23,066 nt of DNA from Deltaproteobacteria bacterium (lineage in GTDB: Bacteria; Desulfobacterota; Syntrophia; Syntrophales; UBA5619): assembly GCA_026388345.1 (NCBI GenBank), contig JAPLJY010000052.1:1-23066 (forward strand), written 5' to 3'. The position numbers and the translations under genes are program-made. Below, one piece after another: positions 14,058-21,544 of this stretch (position 1 is the first letter of the stretch; each line of letters starts with the position of its first letter). Below the pieces are notes generated by a model that did not search any database, was not told the origin of the DNA, and saw only the letters and a list, made by a program, of their open reading frames with translations.

Positions 14058-14828
14058 ATGAAAAGATCACAATGGACGGTTCTTTGCGCGCTTGCACTGC
14101 TTCTTTTCTCGGCGATGCCGGTCGGCGCGTTCGAGATCGGAGTTAGGGGTTATTACTGGTTTCCGGGATTCAAGACGGACATGAAGTCGGACAGCGCCGG
14201 CCTGACCGGCAGCGACATCAACCTGAAAGACAACCTGGATATCGGCACCAAAGCCTTTCCCTCGGTCGAGGTCTTCGGCGGTCTTGGAAAACATCACCTT
14301 GGTCTCACCTACACGCCGATCGCATATTCCGGTTCCACAAGACTCGCCATACCCATCAATTTTAGCGGCAAGACCTTCGCCGCCGGCACCGATGTCGATT
14401 CGGATCTGAAATTGCGGATGCTCGATCTGGAGTACCGGTTTACCGCGCTCAATATGGAAAACATTCTGGCCGGCTTCTCGCTGGATGTGATCGGCCAGAT
14501 CAAGTACATCGACGGTGAAGCGAAGATCTTTGCCCCGGCCACCGGAATGGAGGGGAAAGAGTCTATTCAGCTCCCCATCCCGATGGTGGGCGTCGGCGCC
14601 CATATCGGTCTTCTTCTGAACATCCTTGAGGCGCGGGCGAAGATAACCGGCATCGGCTATTCCGGCAATTACCTCTACGAGGCATTGGCCGACCTCTCCT
14701 TTACCCCTTTTCCCCTGCTGGACATCCATGCCGGCTACAAGGTCATCCGGGTGCATCTTGACCGGAATGATCTTTATCTGAATTCGGAATTTGCCGGACC
14801 TTTTGTGGCGCTGACGGTGAGCTTCTAA
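14058..14828 (+). CDS. Outer-membrane beta-barrel protein of unknown function
   Basis: A 256-residue exported protein. MKRSQWTVLCALALLLFSAM with a following VGA site is a signal peptide of about 24 residues. The rest alternates hydrophobic and polar residues in about eight amphipathic strands (EIGVRGYYWFPGF, AFPSVEVFGGLGKHHLGLTY, LKLRMLDLEYRFTAL, LLDIHAGYKVIRVHL). It ends FVALTVSF, the terminal aromatic signature read by the BAM machinery. TAAGGAGGT lies 5 nt before this ATG, so it is preferred over an in-frame ATG at 13950 that lacks an SD and would bury the signal peptide. It lies between two Ddl-like genes, 130 nt after the first and 2 nt before the second. No specific porin family is recognised. 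Confidence 0.85.
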   Translation: MKRSQWTVLCALALLLFSAMPVGAFEIGVRGYYWFPGFKTDMKSDSAGLTGSDINLKDNLDIGTKAFPSVEVFGGLGKHHLGLTYTPIAYSGSTRLAIPINFSGKTFAAGTDVDSDLKLRMLDLEYRFTALNMENILAGFSLDVIGQIKYIDGEAKIFAPATGMEGKESIQLPIPMVGVGAHIGLLLNILEARAKITGIGYSGNYLYEALADLSFTPFPLLDIHAGYKVIRVHLDRNDLYLNSEFAGPFVALTVSF

Positions 14829-14830
14829 AG

Positions 14831-15904
14831 ATGGTTGAAACCGGGCAAGACAAGGCACAAAGGTTGAGGGTCGGGATCGTCATGGGGGGCCTCTCCTCCG
14901 AAAAGGAGGTCTCCCTGGAAAGCGGACGGAACATCTTCAGCAAGATCGACCGCCGTAAATATGACCCCGTCCCGATCTTCATGGACAGCCGGGCGGCCCT
15001 CTGGGAGATCCCCGTTAAACTCATCATGCGCAACAGCACCAGCGACATCGAGGAGGACCTCGCGGAAGAGGCCGGGCCGATCCCGTACGAATCCTTGAAG
15101 GAGCGGGTGGACGTCGTCTGTCTCGGCCTCCACGGCAAATATGGGGAGGACGGCTGCATGCAGGGTCTCCTCGAACTCCTCGGGGTCCCCTACACGGGTT
15201 CCGGCGTCCTGGCCTCCGCAATCGGGATGGACAAGTATGTCTGCCGGCGGATCCTCGAGATCAGCGGGATCGACGTCCCGCGGACGATCCCGATTCCCCG
15301 GCGGCGGTGGGAGACGGAGAAGGCGGACGTCACGGAGGAGATTGCCCGTGAGATCGGCTTTCCCTGCGTCGTCAAGCCCTGCCGGGAGGGATGCAGCACC
15401 GCCGTAAAGAAGGTCATTGCGGCGGAGGGCATCCCCGATGCCGTGGACAACGCCTTTCTGTGGGACAATATGGCCCTCGTTGAGGAGTTTCTCACCGGGA
15501 TGGAGGTCACCTGCGGGGTTCTGGGCGTGGATGCGCCCGAGGCCCTCATCCCCTCGGAGACCATCCCGACGGACGACGTCCTCTCCCTGAAGGACAAGTT
15601 CCTCTACGGGCAGGGGGAAAACAAAACCCCGGCACGGCTTCCCGGGGAACAAATCGAGAAGATCCGCGAGACGGCGGTCGCAACCTTCCGCAATCTGAAC
15701 CTGAAGGGATATGCGCGAATCGACATGTTCGTGAGAGAAGACGGCCGGGTAGCGGTACTGGAACCGAACACGCTCCCCGGGATGACGCCCTCCACGGTGC
15801 TGTTCCACCAGGCGGCGGCCTCCGGGATCACCCAGGCGGACCTGATCGACCGGATCATCCAGTTTGCGCTGGAGGTGCACGCCGGCAAGAGAGGGCCACT
15901 CTAA
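14831..15904 (+). CDS. D-alanine-D-alanine ligase-like ATP-grasp protein, copy 2
   Basis: A 357-residue second Ddl-family protein. It keeps GGLSSEKEVSL, LHGKYGEDGCMQGLLELLG, PYTGSGVLASAIGMDK, VEEFLTGMEV, YARIDMF and the standard metal/phosphate end EPNTLPGMTP (Glu311, Asn313, Gly317). The flexible Ser loop is changed: EGSSVG is EGCSTAV (186-192). The YDYEAKY-type acceptor segment is LSLKDKF. The lost motifs are the opposite of those lost in copy 1. It starts 2 nt after the outer-membrane barrel and stops directly against the mlaE ATG, so it is deep inside the gene block. It may be a D-Ala-D-Ala ligase, a D-Ala-X ligase with altered acceptor, or half of a two-protein enzyme; the last two are inference. 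Confidence 0.88.
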   Translation: MVETGQDKAQRLRVGIVMGGLSSEKEVSLESGRNIFSKIDRRKYDPVPIFMDSRAALWEIPVKLIMRNSTSDIEEDLAEEAGPIPYESLKERVDVVCLGLHGKYGEDGCMQGLLELLGVPYTGSGVLASAIGMDKYVCRRILEISGIDVPRTIPIPRRRWETEKADVTEEIAREIGFPCVVKPCREGCSTAVKKVIAAEGIPDAVDNAFLWDNMALVEEFLTGMEVTCGVLGVDAPEALIPSETIPTDDVLSLKDKFLYGQGENKTPARLPGEQIEKIRETAVATFRNLNLKGYARIDMFVREDGRVAVLEPNTLPGMTPSTVLFHQAAASGITQADLIDRIIQFALEVHAGKRGPL

Positions 15905-16684
15905 ATGAGCCCTGCGCCTGGCGCGTTGGACCGTCTCGGCAGGGCCGTTCTGGCCGGGGTCGAGGAGATGGGGAAGATCATCCTGCTGTTCATCTCGGTA
16001 CTCTCCTGGATGTTCCGGCCCCCCCTCAAGCTCCGCAATATCTTCAAGCAGATGGAATTCGTTGGGGTCAAATCGATCTTCGTCGTCGTCCTCACGGGGA
16101 CCTTCACCGGGATGGTCATGGCCCTCCAGGGGTACCACGGCTTCCGGATGTTCGGCGCCGAGAGCCTCGTCGGTTCCACCGTCGCCCTCGGGATGACGCG
16201 GGAACTGGGACCGGTTCTCACGTCGCTCATGGTCACGGCGCGGGCCGGCTCCGCGATGGCGGCGGAACTCGGGACAATGCGTGTCACCGAGCAGATCGAC
16301 GCCCTCTACGTCATGGCGGCGAACCCCGTGAAGCATCTGATTGTCCCCCGCGTGATCGCCGGCGTCCTGATGGTGCCCCTGCTGACCGTGGTCTCCGATT
16401 TTGTAGGCATCCTGGGCGGCTACTTCGTCGGCGTTCACGTCCTGGGTATCAACTCGGGGGTCTTTATTAAAAATATCACGCGGCTCGTGGACCTGAACGA
16501 CATTTACAACGGCCTGATCAAGGCCGCCTGTTTCGGTCTGATCATGGCCCTGATCGGGTGCTACAAGGGGGTCAACACCTACGGCGGCGCCGAGGGGGTC
16601 GGGCGGGCGACGACGGAGGCGGTGGTTCTGGCCTCGATCACGATCCTGATCAGCGACTATTTCCTGACGGCGATCATGTTTTAA
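15905..16684 (+). CDS. mlaE: MlaE-family phospholipid ABC transporter permease
   Basis: A 259-residue inner-membrane permease of the MlaE (PF02405) family, which with MlaF and MlaD moves phospholipids between inner and outer membranes. It has an N-terminal amphipathic helix and five or six hydrophobic segments. Family signatures are GTFTGMVMALQGYHGFRMFG, TRELGPVLTSLMVTARAGSA and the cytoplasmic AAELGTMRVTEQIDAL coupling-helix stretch. The ATG abuts the stop of the second Ddl gene with no gap, so translational coupling is likely. mlaF follows 10 nt later. No mlaB, mlaC or mlaA gene is nearby, which matches the minimal MlaEFD type. Confidence 0.94.
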   Translation: MSPAPGALDRLGRAVLAGVEEMGKIILLFISVLSWMFRPPLKLRNIFKQMEFVGVKSIFVVVLTGTFTGMVMALQGYHGFRMFGAESLVGSTVALGMTRELGPVLTSLMVTARAGSAMAAELGTMRVTEQIDALYVMAANPVKHLIVPRVIAGVLMVPLLTVVSDFVGILGGYFVGVHVLGINSGVFIKNITRLVDLNDIYNGLIKAACFGLIMALIGCYKGVNTYGGAEGVGRATTEAVVLASITILISDYFLTAIMF

Positions 16685-16694
16685 GACGGGTGCA

Positions 16695-17441
16695 ATGATC
16701 AAACTGGTCGATCTCCATAAATCATTCGGCAGACAGAAGGTCCTCGACGGCCTCGACCTTGATATCGAGGATGGGAAGACCACCGTGATCATCGGGAGGA
16801 GCGGCGGCGGGAAAAGTGTCCTGCTCAAGCACATCATCGGCCTCCTCCGGCCGGACCGCGGGCAGGTTCTGATCGACGGGACAGACATCACGAAACTGAA
16901 CGACCGGAAACTCAACGAGATCCGGAAGAAATTCGGGATGCTCTTTCAGGAGGCGGCGCTCTTTGATTCGATGACCGTGGGCGACAATGTCGCCTTCCCC
17001 CTCCGGGAGCACACCAAAATGACGGAGGAGGAGATCCGCGAGACGGTCGCGGACCGGCTCCGCTCCGTCGGTCTGACGGGAGTGGAGGAGAAAATTCCCT
17101 CTGAGCTGAGCGGAGGAATGCGCAAACGGGTGGGACTGGCGCGGGCGATCGCCATGCGCCCCCAGATCGTGCTGTTCGACGAGCCGACGACGGGCCTCGA
17201 TCCCGTCATGACGGAGGCAATCAACCGGCTGATCCTGGACACGCAGAAGAGTTTCAATTTGACCTGTGTGGTCATCAGCCATGACATCCGGTCGATCTTC
17301 GAAATCGGCCACCGGATCGCGATGCTCTACGAGGGGAGGATCATTGAATATGGAACGCCGGAGGAGCTCAGGGCTTCGCGGAATCCCGTCATTGTCCAGT
17401 TCCTCGCGGGAAGCATCGAAGGGCCGATCCGGATCCTGTAG
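16695..17441 (+). CDS. mlaF: MlaF-family phospholipid ABC transporter ATPase
   Basis: A 248-residue ABC ATPase that powers the MlaE permease. Walker A is GRSGGGKS (34-41), the Q-loop is MLFQEAALFD, the signature is LSGGMRKRVGLARA, Walker B is IVLFDEPTTGLDP and the switch His follows in VVISHD. The M in LSGGM and the DP after TGLD are usual for MlaF. A C-terminal extension (EELRASRNPVIVQFLAGSIE) corresponds to the region that contacts MlaB in E. coli, though MlaB is not seen here. The SD is weak, consistent with coupling to mlaE 10 nt upstream. Confidence 0.95.
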   Translation: MIKLVDLHKSFGRQKVLDGLDLDIEDGKTTVIIGRSGGGKSVLLKHIIGLLRPDRGQVLIDGTDITKLNDRKLNEIRKKFGMLFQEAALFDSMTVGDNVAFPLREHTKMTEEEIRETVADRLRSVGLTGVEEKIPSELSGGMRKRVGLARAIAMRPQIVLFDEPTTGLDPVMTEAINRLILDTQKSFNLTCVVISHDIRSIFEIGHRIAMLYEGRIIEYGTPEELRASRNPVIVQFLAGSIEGPIRIL

Positions 17442-17533
17442 CGAAGGGAAATGGGTGAAACAAGATCCCCGGAAACGGGCGATTGCCGGCCGGCGCCGGA
17501 GGGACCCATTCTGATATTTGTTGGGAGGCAGTA

Positions 17534-19015
17534 ATGTTTTCAGTGAGTTCGGAGGCAAAGGTCGGGTTGTTTGTCCTCGTGGGACTGATCATCCTCGGGT
17601 ATATGTCTTTCCAGGTCGGAAAACACACCCTCGGTCTGAAGCAGGGCTATACGCTGGAGGTCGTCTTCGACAACGCGGCCGGCTTGGACCGGGACGCCTC
17701 GGTCCAGATCGCCGGCGTGGAGGTCGGGCGGGTCGAAGCGATCAGCCTGAAGGATGGCAAGGCCCTCGTCCGGCTTCGGATCACCTCCGGCGTGAAACTC
17801 GAGAAGGACGCGATCGCTTCCATCAAGACCCACGGCATCCTCGGCGAAAAATACGTTGAACTCCACCCGGGTACACATGGGGAGGCCTATCTCGCGGCCG
17901 GCGAACAGATCTCCCGGACTGAGCGGCAGGCGGACATCGACAAACTTCTCAACCAACTCGGCATGATCGCGGACGACGTCCGCGGGGTGACCAGCTCCCT
18001 CAACCGCGTCCTGGCCGGTCAGGCCGGCGAAGAGGCGATCACCAGCATCCTTACGAATACCAAAGATCTCACGCGGAACCTGAACCATGTGATCGTCAGC
18101 AACGAGGAGGCCCTCCGCGCCGCCCTGGAAAACACCCGCCAGTTGACCGGGAATCTCAACCGGGTCGTCACCCGGAACGACGAAAAGGTGGGCCAGGTCA
18201 TGGACACCCTGAAGATCGCCTCGCGCGAGATGGAAAAGACCTTCGCCGCGCTGAGCGAGATCACCGAAGGCGTCAACCGGGGCGAAGGGACCCTGGGCCA
18301 ACTCGTCAAGGACAAGACCACCTCGGAGAAGCTGAATAAAACCCTCGCCTCGCTTGAAGAGGTGACGGCAAAGATCAACGAGGGACGGGGGAGCATCGGC
18401 AAGCTCGTCAACGACGAGGAGACGGTCCGGAACCTCAACGAAGGGCTGACCGGCCTGAACCGTTACGTGAACAAGGCGGAACAGTTCCGGACCTTCCTCA
18501 GCTACCGGGGCGAATACCTCTTCGACAAGAGCGATGCAAAAAGCTACCTTGACCTGCGGATCCAGCCCAAGGAGGACAAGTTCTACATCCTCGGCATTGT
18601 CAGCGATCCGCGGGGACGAAGGACCACCAAGGATGTGACGGTGGGCGGCGTCACGACGCGGTCGGAAGAGTGGGACCGCGACGGCATCCTCTTCAACGCC
18701 CAGATCGGCAAGCGATACAAGGACATTGTTCTCCGGGGCGGTCTGCTGGAATCGACTGGCGGCGTCGGCATCGATTACCTCACCCTGAACGACAAACTGA
18801 AGCTCTCCTTCGAGGCCTTCGGCTTCGGAAGGGACCGCCGCGCCCACCTCAAGGCCGGCGCGGAATACCAACTCTTCAAGCACCTCTACCTCTCCGCCGG
18901 CTGGGACGATTTTGTCAGCGACCAGGACAACCGTTCCATTTACGGCGGCTTTGCCATCCGCTTCGAGGATGACGACCTCAAGTACATGCTGACCACCACG
19001 CCCATTCCGAAATAG
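17534..19015 (+). CDS. mlaD: MlaD-like MCE protein with C-terminal barrel-like domain
   Basis: A 493-residue protein, far longer than E. coli MlaD (about 180). An inner-membrane helix (about 9-26) is followed by an MCE domain at about 36-113 (VVFDNAAGLDRDASVQIAGV, GILGEKYVEL), which forms the lipid-conducting ring. Residues 120-315 are a long helical region with heptad-like NLNRVV, LTRNLNHVI, LEEVTAKINEG and IGKLVNDEETV segments. From about 318 the sequence becomes amphipathic beta strands (YRGEYLFD, YLDLRIQP, IVLRGGLLESTGGVGIDYL, HLKAGAEYQLFKHLYLSAGW, IYGGFAIRF), like an outer-membrane barrel. This is the layout reported for the Mla system of Veillonella parvula, where MlaD spans the envelope alone. 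GGGAGG precedes ATG 17534, preferred over 17483. Confidence 0.92.
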   Translation: MFSVSSEAKVGLFVLVGLIILGYMSFQVGKHTLGLKQGYTLEVVFDNAAGLDRDASVQIAGVEVGRVEAISLKDGKALVRLRITSGVKLEKDAIASIKTHGILGEKYVELHPGTHGEAYLAAGEQISRTERQADIDKLLNQLGMIADDVRGVTSSLNRVLAGQAGEEAITSILTNTKDLTRNLNHVIVSNEEALRAALENTRQLTGNLNRVVTRNDEKVGQVMDTLKIASREMEKTFAALSEITEGVNRGEGTLGQLVKDKTTSEKLNKTLASLEEVTAKINEGRGSIGKLVNDEETVRNLNEGLTGLNRYVNKAEQFRTFLSYRGEYLFDKSDAKSYLDLRIQPKEDKFYILGIVSDPRGRRTTKDVTVGGVTTRSEEWDRDGILFNAQIGKRYKDIVLRGGLLESTGGVGIDYLTLNDKLKLSFEAFGFGRDRRAHLKAGAEYQLFKHLYLSAGWDDFVSDQDNRSIYGGFAIRFEDDDLKYMLTTTPIPK

Positions 19016-19111
19016 CGCTGTTGCATTTAGACCGCCGTAGAGACATTGATCCGGAGCCGCCAAACATAACCGTTCTCCAGGTGCGTTTGCGGGTGATCCT
19101 CCATGGTCGGG

Positions 19112-19143
19112 GGGCGGAAAAGGCGGGATGCTGCCGTCCGCCC
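19112..19143. other. GC-rich inverted repeat after mlaD
   Basis: GGGCGGA (19112-19118) and TCCGCCC (19137-19143) pair over 7 bp, with an inner GGC/GCC. There is no T-run, so termination is uncertain. Apart from this, I see nothing in the 167-nt gap 19016-19182 except the SD of the next gene. Confidence 0.3.
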
Positions 19144-19182
19144 GGAATTTCTGTATGAACCTTCTTAGAAAGGAGGCAAGAC

Positions 19183-20082
19183 ATGATTTTTTCTTCCTTT
19201 TTTCGTCGGCACGTTACAGCGCTTCTCCCGGAAACGGCGCTCGTCCTTTGCGTTCTTCTGGCCTGCGGCCCGGCGGTGGCGGCGTCCCCTGACCCATCGC
19301 CGCCGGATACGGAGACCCGTTCCCTGATCATCGGCGTCGATGCCGGAACGGCGCCTGCCGCAAAGGCCGACCGAAAGGCGGCCCTTGCGGGGATCCTGAA
19401 CCGCGGCCGGCAGGCCGCCCTGGAGAAGGCCCGGAACCGCTTGCGCGAACTGGGGAAGTTCGGTCTCGACTTTGATCTCGTCCGGTCGACCGCCGGCTTC
19501 GTCCAGCTCCTGCGGCAGGAGGAAACTCCCTCCCGTAAAGGAGACCGGCCCCATCTCTGGCTTGAAGCGGAGACCGGGTTTGTCCTCAAGGACAGAAAAA
19601 CCGGCGGCCGCCCGGATCCCGGGCTCATCGGCCGGGCGGATCTCCTCGATGTACGGATCTGGACGGACCGGAAGGAGTACGAAGAGGGAAAGACGGTCAC
19701 ACTCCACCTCCAGGGTAACCGTGATTTCTACGGGAAGGTCGTCCGGATCGACGTGAAGGGGACCGTTCTCCAGATCCTCCCCAACAACTACCGTCAGATG
19801 TCCTCTTTCGAAAAGGACAGGCCCTACCGGATACCCGATGAGGGAGACCGTTATCAGCTCTCTGTCCGCCCCCCCTTCGGCACGATCCGCTTCATCGTCT
19901 ATGCGACGCGACTGCCGATGAGCCAGGTGAATCTCCAGTCGACCACCGGCGGGATTTTCAAATACCGCGCCTCCCCGAAGGCGTTCGGCCGGAGCGTCCG
20001 TCACATCATCCCGGCGGGCGAGGAACAGATCGCGGAATTCTGCGAGGCTTCCTGGGAGATCAGGACCATCCCCCCCAAATGA
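19183..20082 (+). CDS. Exported DUF4384-domain protein, possible lipoprotein
   Basis: A 299-residue envelope protein. The N-terminus is a signal sequence, either lipoprotein type (LLAC with Cys28) or ordinary type cut at AVAA near residue 33. The conserved part is at about 165-250: RADLLDVRIWTDRKEYEEG, LHLQGNRDFYGKVVRIDVKG, VLQILPNNYRQ and DRYQLSVRPPFGTIRFIVYA. This is the DUF4384 pattern (strand, PN motif, PPFG motif), a beta-domain found fused to peptidases and kinases or alone in secreted proteins. Residues 35-160 are charged and partly helical with no recognised domain. SD AAAGGAGG lies 7 nt upstream. It follows mlaD by 167 nt, so co-transcription with the Mla genes is possible but unproven. 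Confidence 0.8.
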   Translation: MIFSSFFRRHVTALLPETALVLCVLLACGPAVAASPDPSPPDTETRSLIIGVDAGTAPAAKADRKAALAGILNRGRQAALEKARNRLRELGKFGLDFDLVRSTAGFVQLLRQEETPSRKGDRPHLWLEAETGFVLKDRKTGGRPDPGLIGRADLLDVRIWTDRKEYEEGKTVTLHLQGNRDFYGKVVRIDVKGTVLQILPNNYRQMSSFEKDRPYRIPDEGDRYQLSVRPPFGTIRFIVYATRLPMSQVNLQSTTGGIFKYRASPKAFGRSVRHIIPAGEEQIAEFCEASWEIRTIPPK

Positions 20083-20170
20083 ACCCGCTTTTCGGGGTCA
20101 TCCGATGATTGAGGTTGACAGACGCCGGCCGGTGCATATATTAAGTGCAATTGAGAACGGGGGATGTTCG

Positions 20171-20698
20171 ATGGGGCGGTATTTCAGTACAGAGCAGATA
20201 TCGCTTTCCGGCCGCGTTTTTGCGCAGGCCGAGAAGATGGCGGGGCAGTATTTCCGCATCGGAGCTGCGGAGTGGAAGGAACGACGGTACGACGTAAAGA
20301 CCCTCGCCTTCCTGGAGAAGCACGAGGTCCGCGAGGGGGCGTTTGCGCAGCTCTGCAAATACCAGATCCGGAAGGAACCGGAGGAAAAGGACGAAAGTTT
20401 CCACTTCTATCGGATCTGTCTCCAGGACGACCGGATCCTCGACGCCGTGGAGCGGGCCCACTCATTCATCCGGCTTTCGCCTTTGCTGCTCTATATCGCC
20501 GCGCACGAGTTGGTGCATGTAGTCCGCTTCGAGCGGGGCGAGGGTAACTTCGACGCTCCGGAGGAGGAAAAACCGGACGAGGAGGAAAAGGTCCACCGGA
20601 TCACCCGGAATCTGCTCAAGCCGGCCACGGATCCCGATCTGAATCTGGTCCTGGACTGTTTCAGCAACCGTTACCGGATCGGAGATCTGGTTCAATAA
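20171..20698 (+). CDS. Small HExxH (zincin-like) protein of unknown function
   Basis: A 175-residue soluble protein. AAHELVHVVRFERG contains His112-Glu113-x-x-His116, the metal-binding and catalytic core of zinc metallopeptidases, in a helical context (LLLYIAAHELVHVV). The acidic stretch EEEKPDEEEK follows. No obvious third zinc ligand stands out, although Glu, Asp and His residues lie within 30-60 residues downstream. There is no signal peptide, so it should be cytoplasmic. ATG 20171 is chosen over the in-frame ATG 20105, because GGGGGA lies 7-8 nt before it and the first 22 residues of the longer form look non-coding. It could be a peptidase or a structural relic; no family name is recognised. 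The FmdB-type gene follows after 23 nt. Confidence 0.7.
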   Translation: MGRYFSTEQISLSGRVFAQAEKMAGQYFRIGAAEWKERRYDVKTLAFLEKHEVREGAFAQLCKYQIRKEPEEKDESFHFYRICLQDDRILDAVERAHSFIRLSPLLLYIAAHELVHVVRFERGEGNFDAPEEEKPDEEEKVHRITRNLLKPATDPDLNLVLDCFSNRYRIGDLVQ

Positions 20699-20721
20699 GA
20701 TATGATGCTGGAGGTTTTTTG

Positions 20722-21003
20722 ATGCCCATTTACGAGTACAAATGTCAGAAATGCGGTGAGGAGTTCGAGGTGTTTCAGGGGATTACGGCTCCCGCCATGA
20801 AATCCTGCAAATTCTGCAAGGGTTCCGTACAGAAACTGATGTCCCTTTCCTCCTTCCACCTGAAGGGGAATGGCTGGTATGCCACGGATTACGGCGGGAA
20901 GAAGGCCCCCGCAGCCGAAAAACCGGCAACCGAGAAGAAGGAGGTCAAAAAAGCCGACACGGAAAAAAGCCAGCCCGTGTCCAAGACCCAGGCCGAAGAA
21001 TAA
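20722..21003 (+). CDS. FmdB-family zinc-ribbon protein
   Basis: A 93-residue protein whose first 45 residues are a CxxC...CxxC zinc ribbon: MPIYEYKCQKCGEEFEVFQG, then KSCKFCKGSVQKLMSLSSFH. This is the FmdB/CxxC_CXXC_SSSS (PF09723) family, small putative regulatory proteins first noted near formamide/amide-utilisation genes; the function is unproven. SSFHLKGNGWYATDY is the conserved end of the domain. The last 35 residues are a Lys/Glu/Ala/Pro-rich disordered tail. GGAGG lies 7 nt before the ATG; a TTG one codon earlier is unnecessary. It shares direction and close spacing with the HExxH gene. Confidence 0.9.
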   Translation: MPIYEYKCQKCGEEFEVFQGITAPAMKSCKFCKGSVQKLMSLSSFHLKGNGWYATDYGGKKAPAAEKPATEKKEVKKADTEKSQPVSKTQAEE

Positions 21004-21012
21004 CCTTTCACC

Positions 21013-21040
21013 CCGCCCTCACCTGAAACGGTGAGGGCGG
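21013..21040. terminator. Perfect 11-bp hairpin after the FmdB gene
   Basis: CCGCCCTCACC (21013-21023), a TGAAAC loop and GGTGAGGGCGG (21030-21040) form a perfect stem starting 9 nt after the stop codon. No T-run follows, so it may end or stabilise the upstream mRNA rather than act as a classic terminator. Confidence 0.5.
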
Positions 21041-21070
21041 TCAACATAAGGCGGCTGCAGGGAGAACATC

Positions 21071-21523
21071 ATGAATATGCAGATCCTGTTCGTCATCCTG
21101 CTCGCCGCCATCGCCTTGATCATCCTGATCAGGCGGTTTTCCAGCGGCCGTTATGGAAGCCTCCGGCCGAGCCTGGAGACGACGAATGCGTATCTTTCCT
21201 TCCAGGTCAACCCGGGGATGAAGTACTATCTGAGCGGCTCCGACGTCTATCCCAATGCGATCATCGGCATCGAGAGGGCGTGGATCCTGGAATCCGATCT
21301 GTGGAAACCTCTGGAGATGGATTCGAAAACCTTAAAGGGACTCATTGAAAACATGAAGACCGTGGGGCTGGGATCGGGGGTCATTCCTTACGGGTATGAG
21401 ATCTTCGATGACCGGGAGGGGAAGATCGGTGACTGGTTTTCACTCCCCGGGCAGAACGTCACGGTCTGGATCAGAGGGGAAAACCGGTTTAAACTCTCCA
21501 CACCGGAAAACCTCCACTCTTAA
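21071..21523 (+). CDS. Membrane-anchored protein of unknown function
   Basis: A 150-residue protein with one N-terminal hydrophobic helix (ILFVILLAAIALIILI, about 5-20) followed by Arg-Arg, so the soluble part is probably cytoplasmic. The soluble part contains VNPGMKYYLSGSDVYPNAII, an AWILESDLWKPLEMD helix, and a terminal IGDWFSLPGQNVTVWIRGEN strand region. Deltaproteobacterial hypotheticals of this shape seem familiar, but I cannot name a family. SD AGGGAGA precedes ATG 21071; a second ATG at 21077 is possible. The gene is convergent with the DHH gene, 21 nt apart, with no clear terminator between them. Confidence 0.7.
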   Translation: MNMQILFVILLAAIALIILIRRFSSGRYGSLRPSLETTNAYLSFQVNPGMKYYLSGSDVYPNAIIGIERAWILESDLWKPLEMDSKTLKGLIENMKTVGLGSGVIPYGYEIFDDREGKIGDWFSLPGQNVTVWIRGENRFKLSTPENLHS

Positions 21524-21544
21524 AAATGAATCGTCTCCCTGCGT

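Noticed and set aside
14825..16915. 696-codon open frame on the minus strand
   Set aside because: Covers ddl copy 2 and mlaE in antisense; it has no recognisable domain and is explained by codon bias on the plus strand.
17540..19063. 507-codon open frame on the minus strand
   Set aside because: Antisense to mlaD, whose MCE domain and SD are clear.
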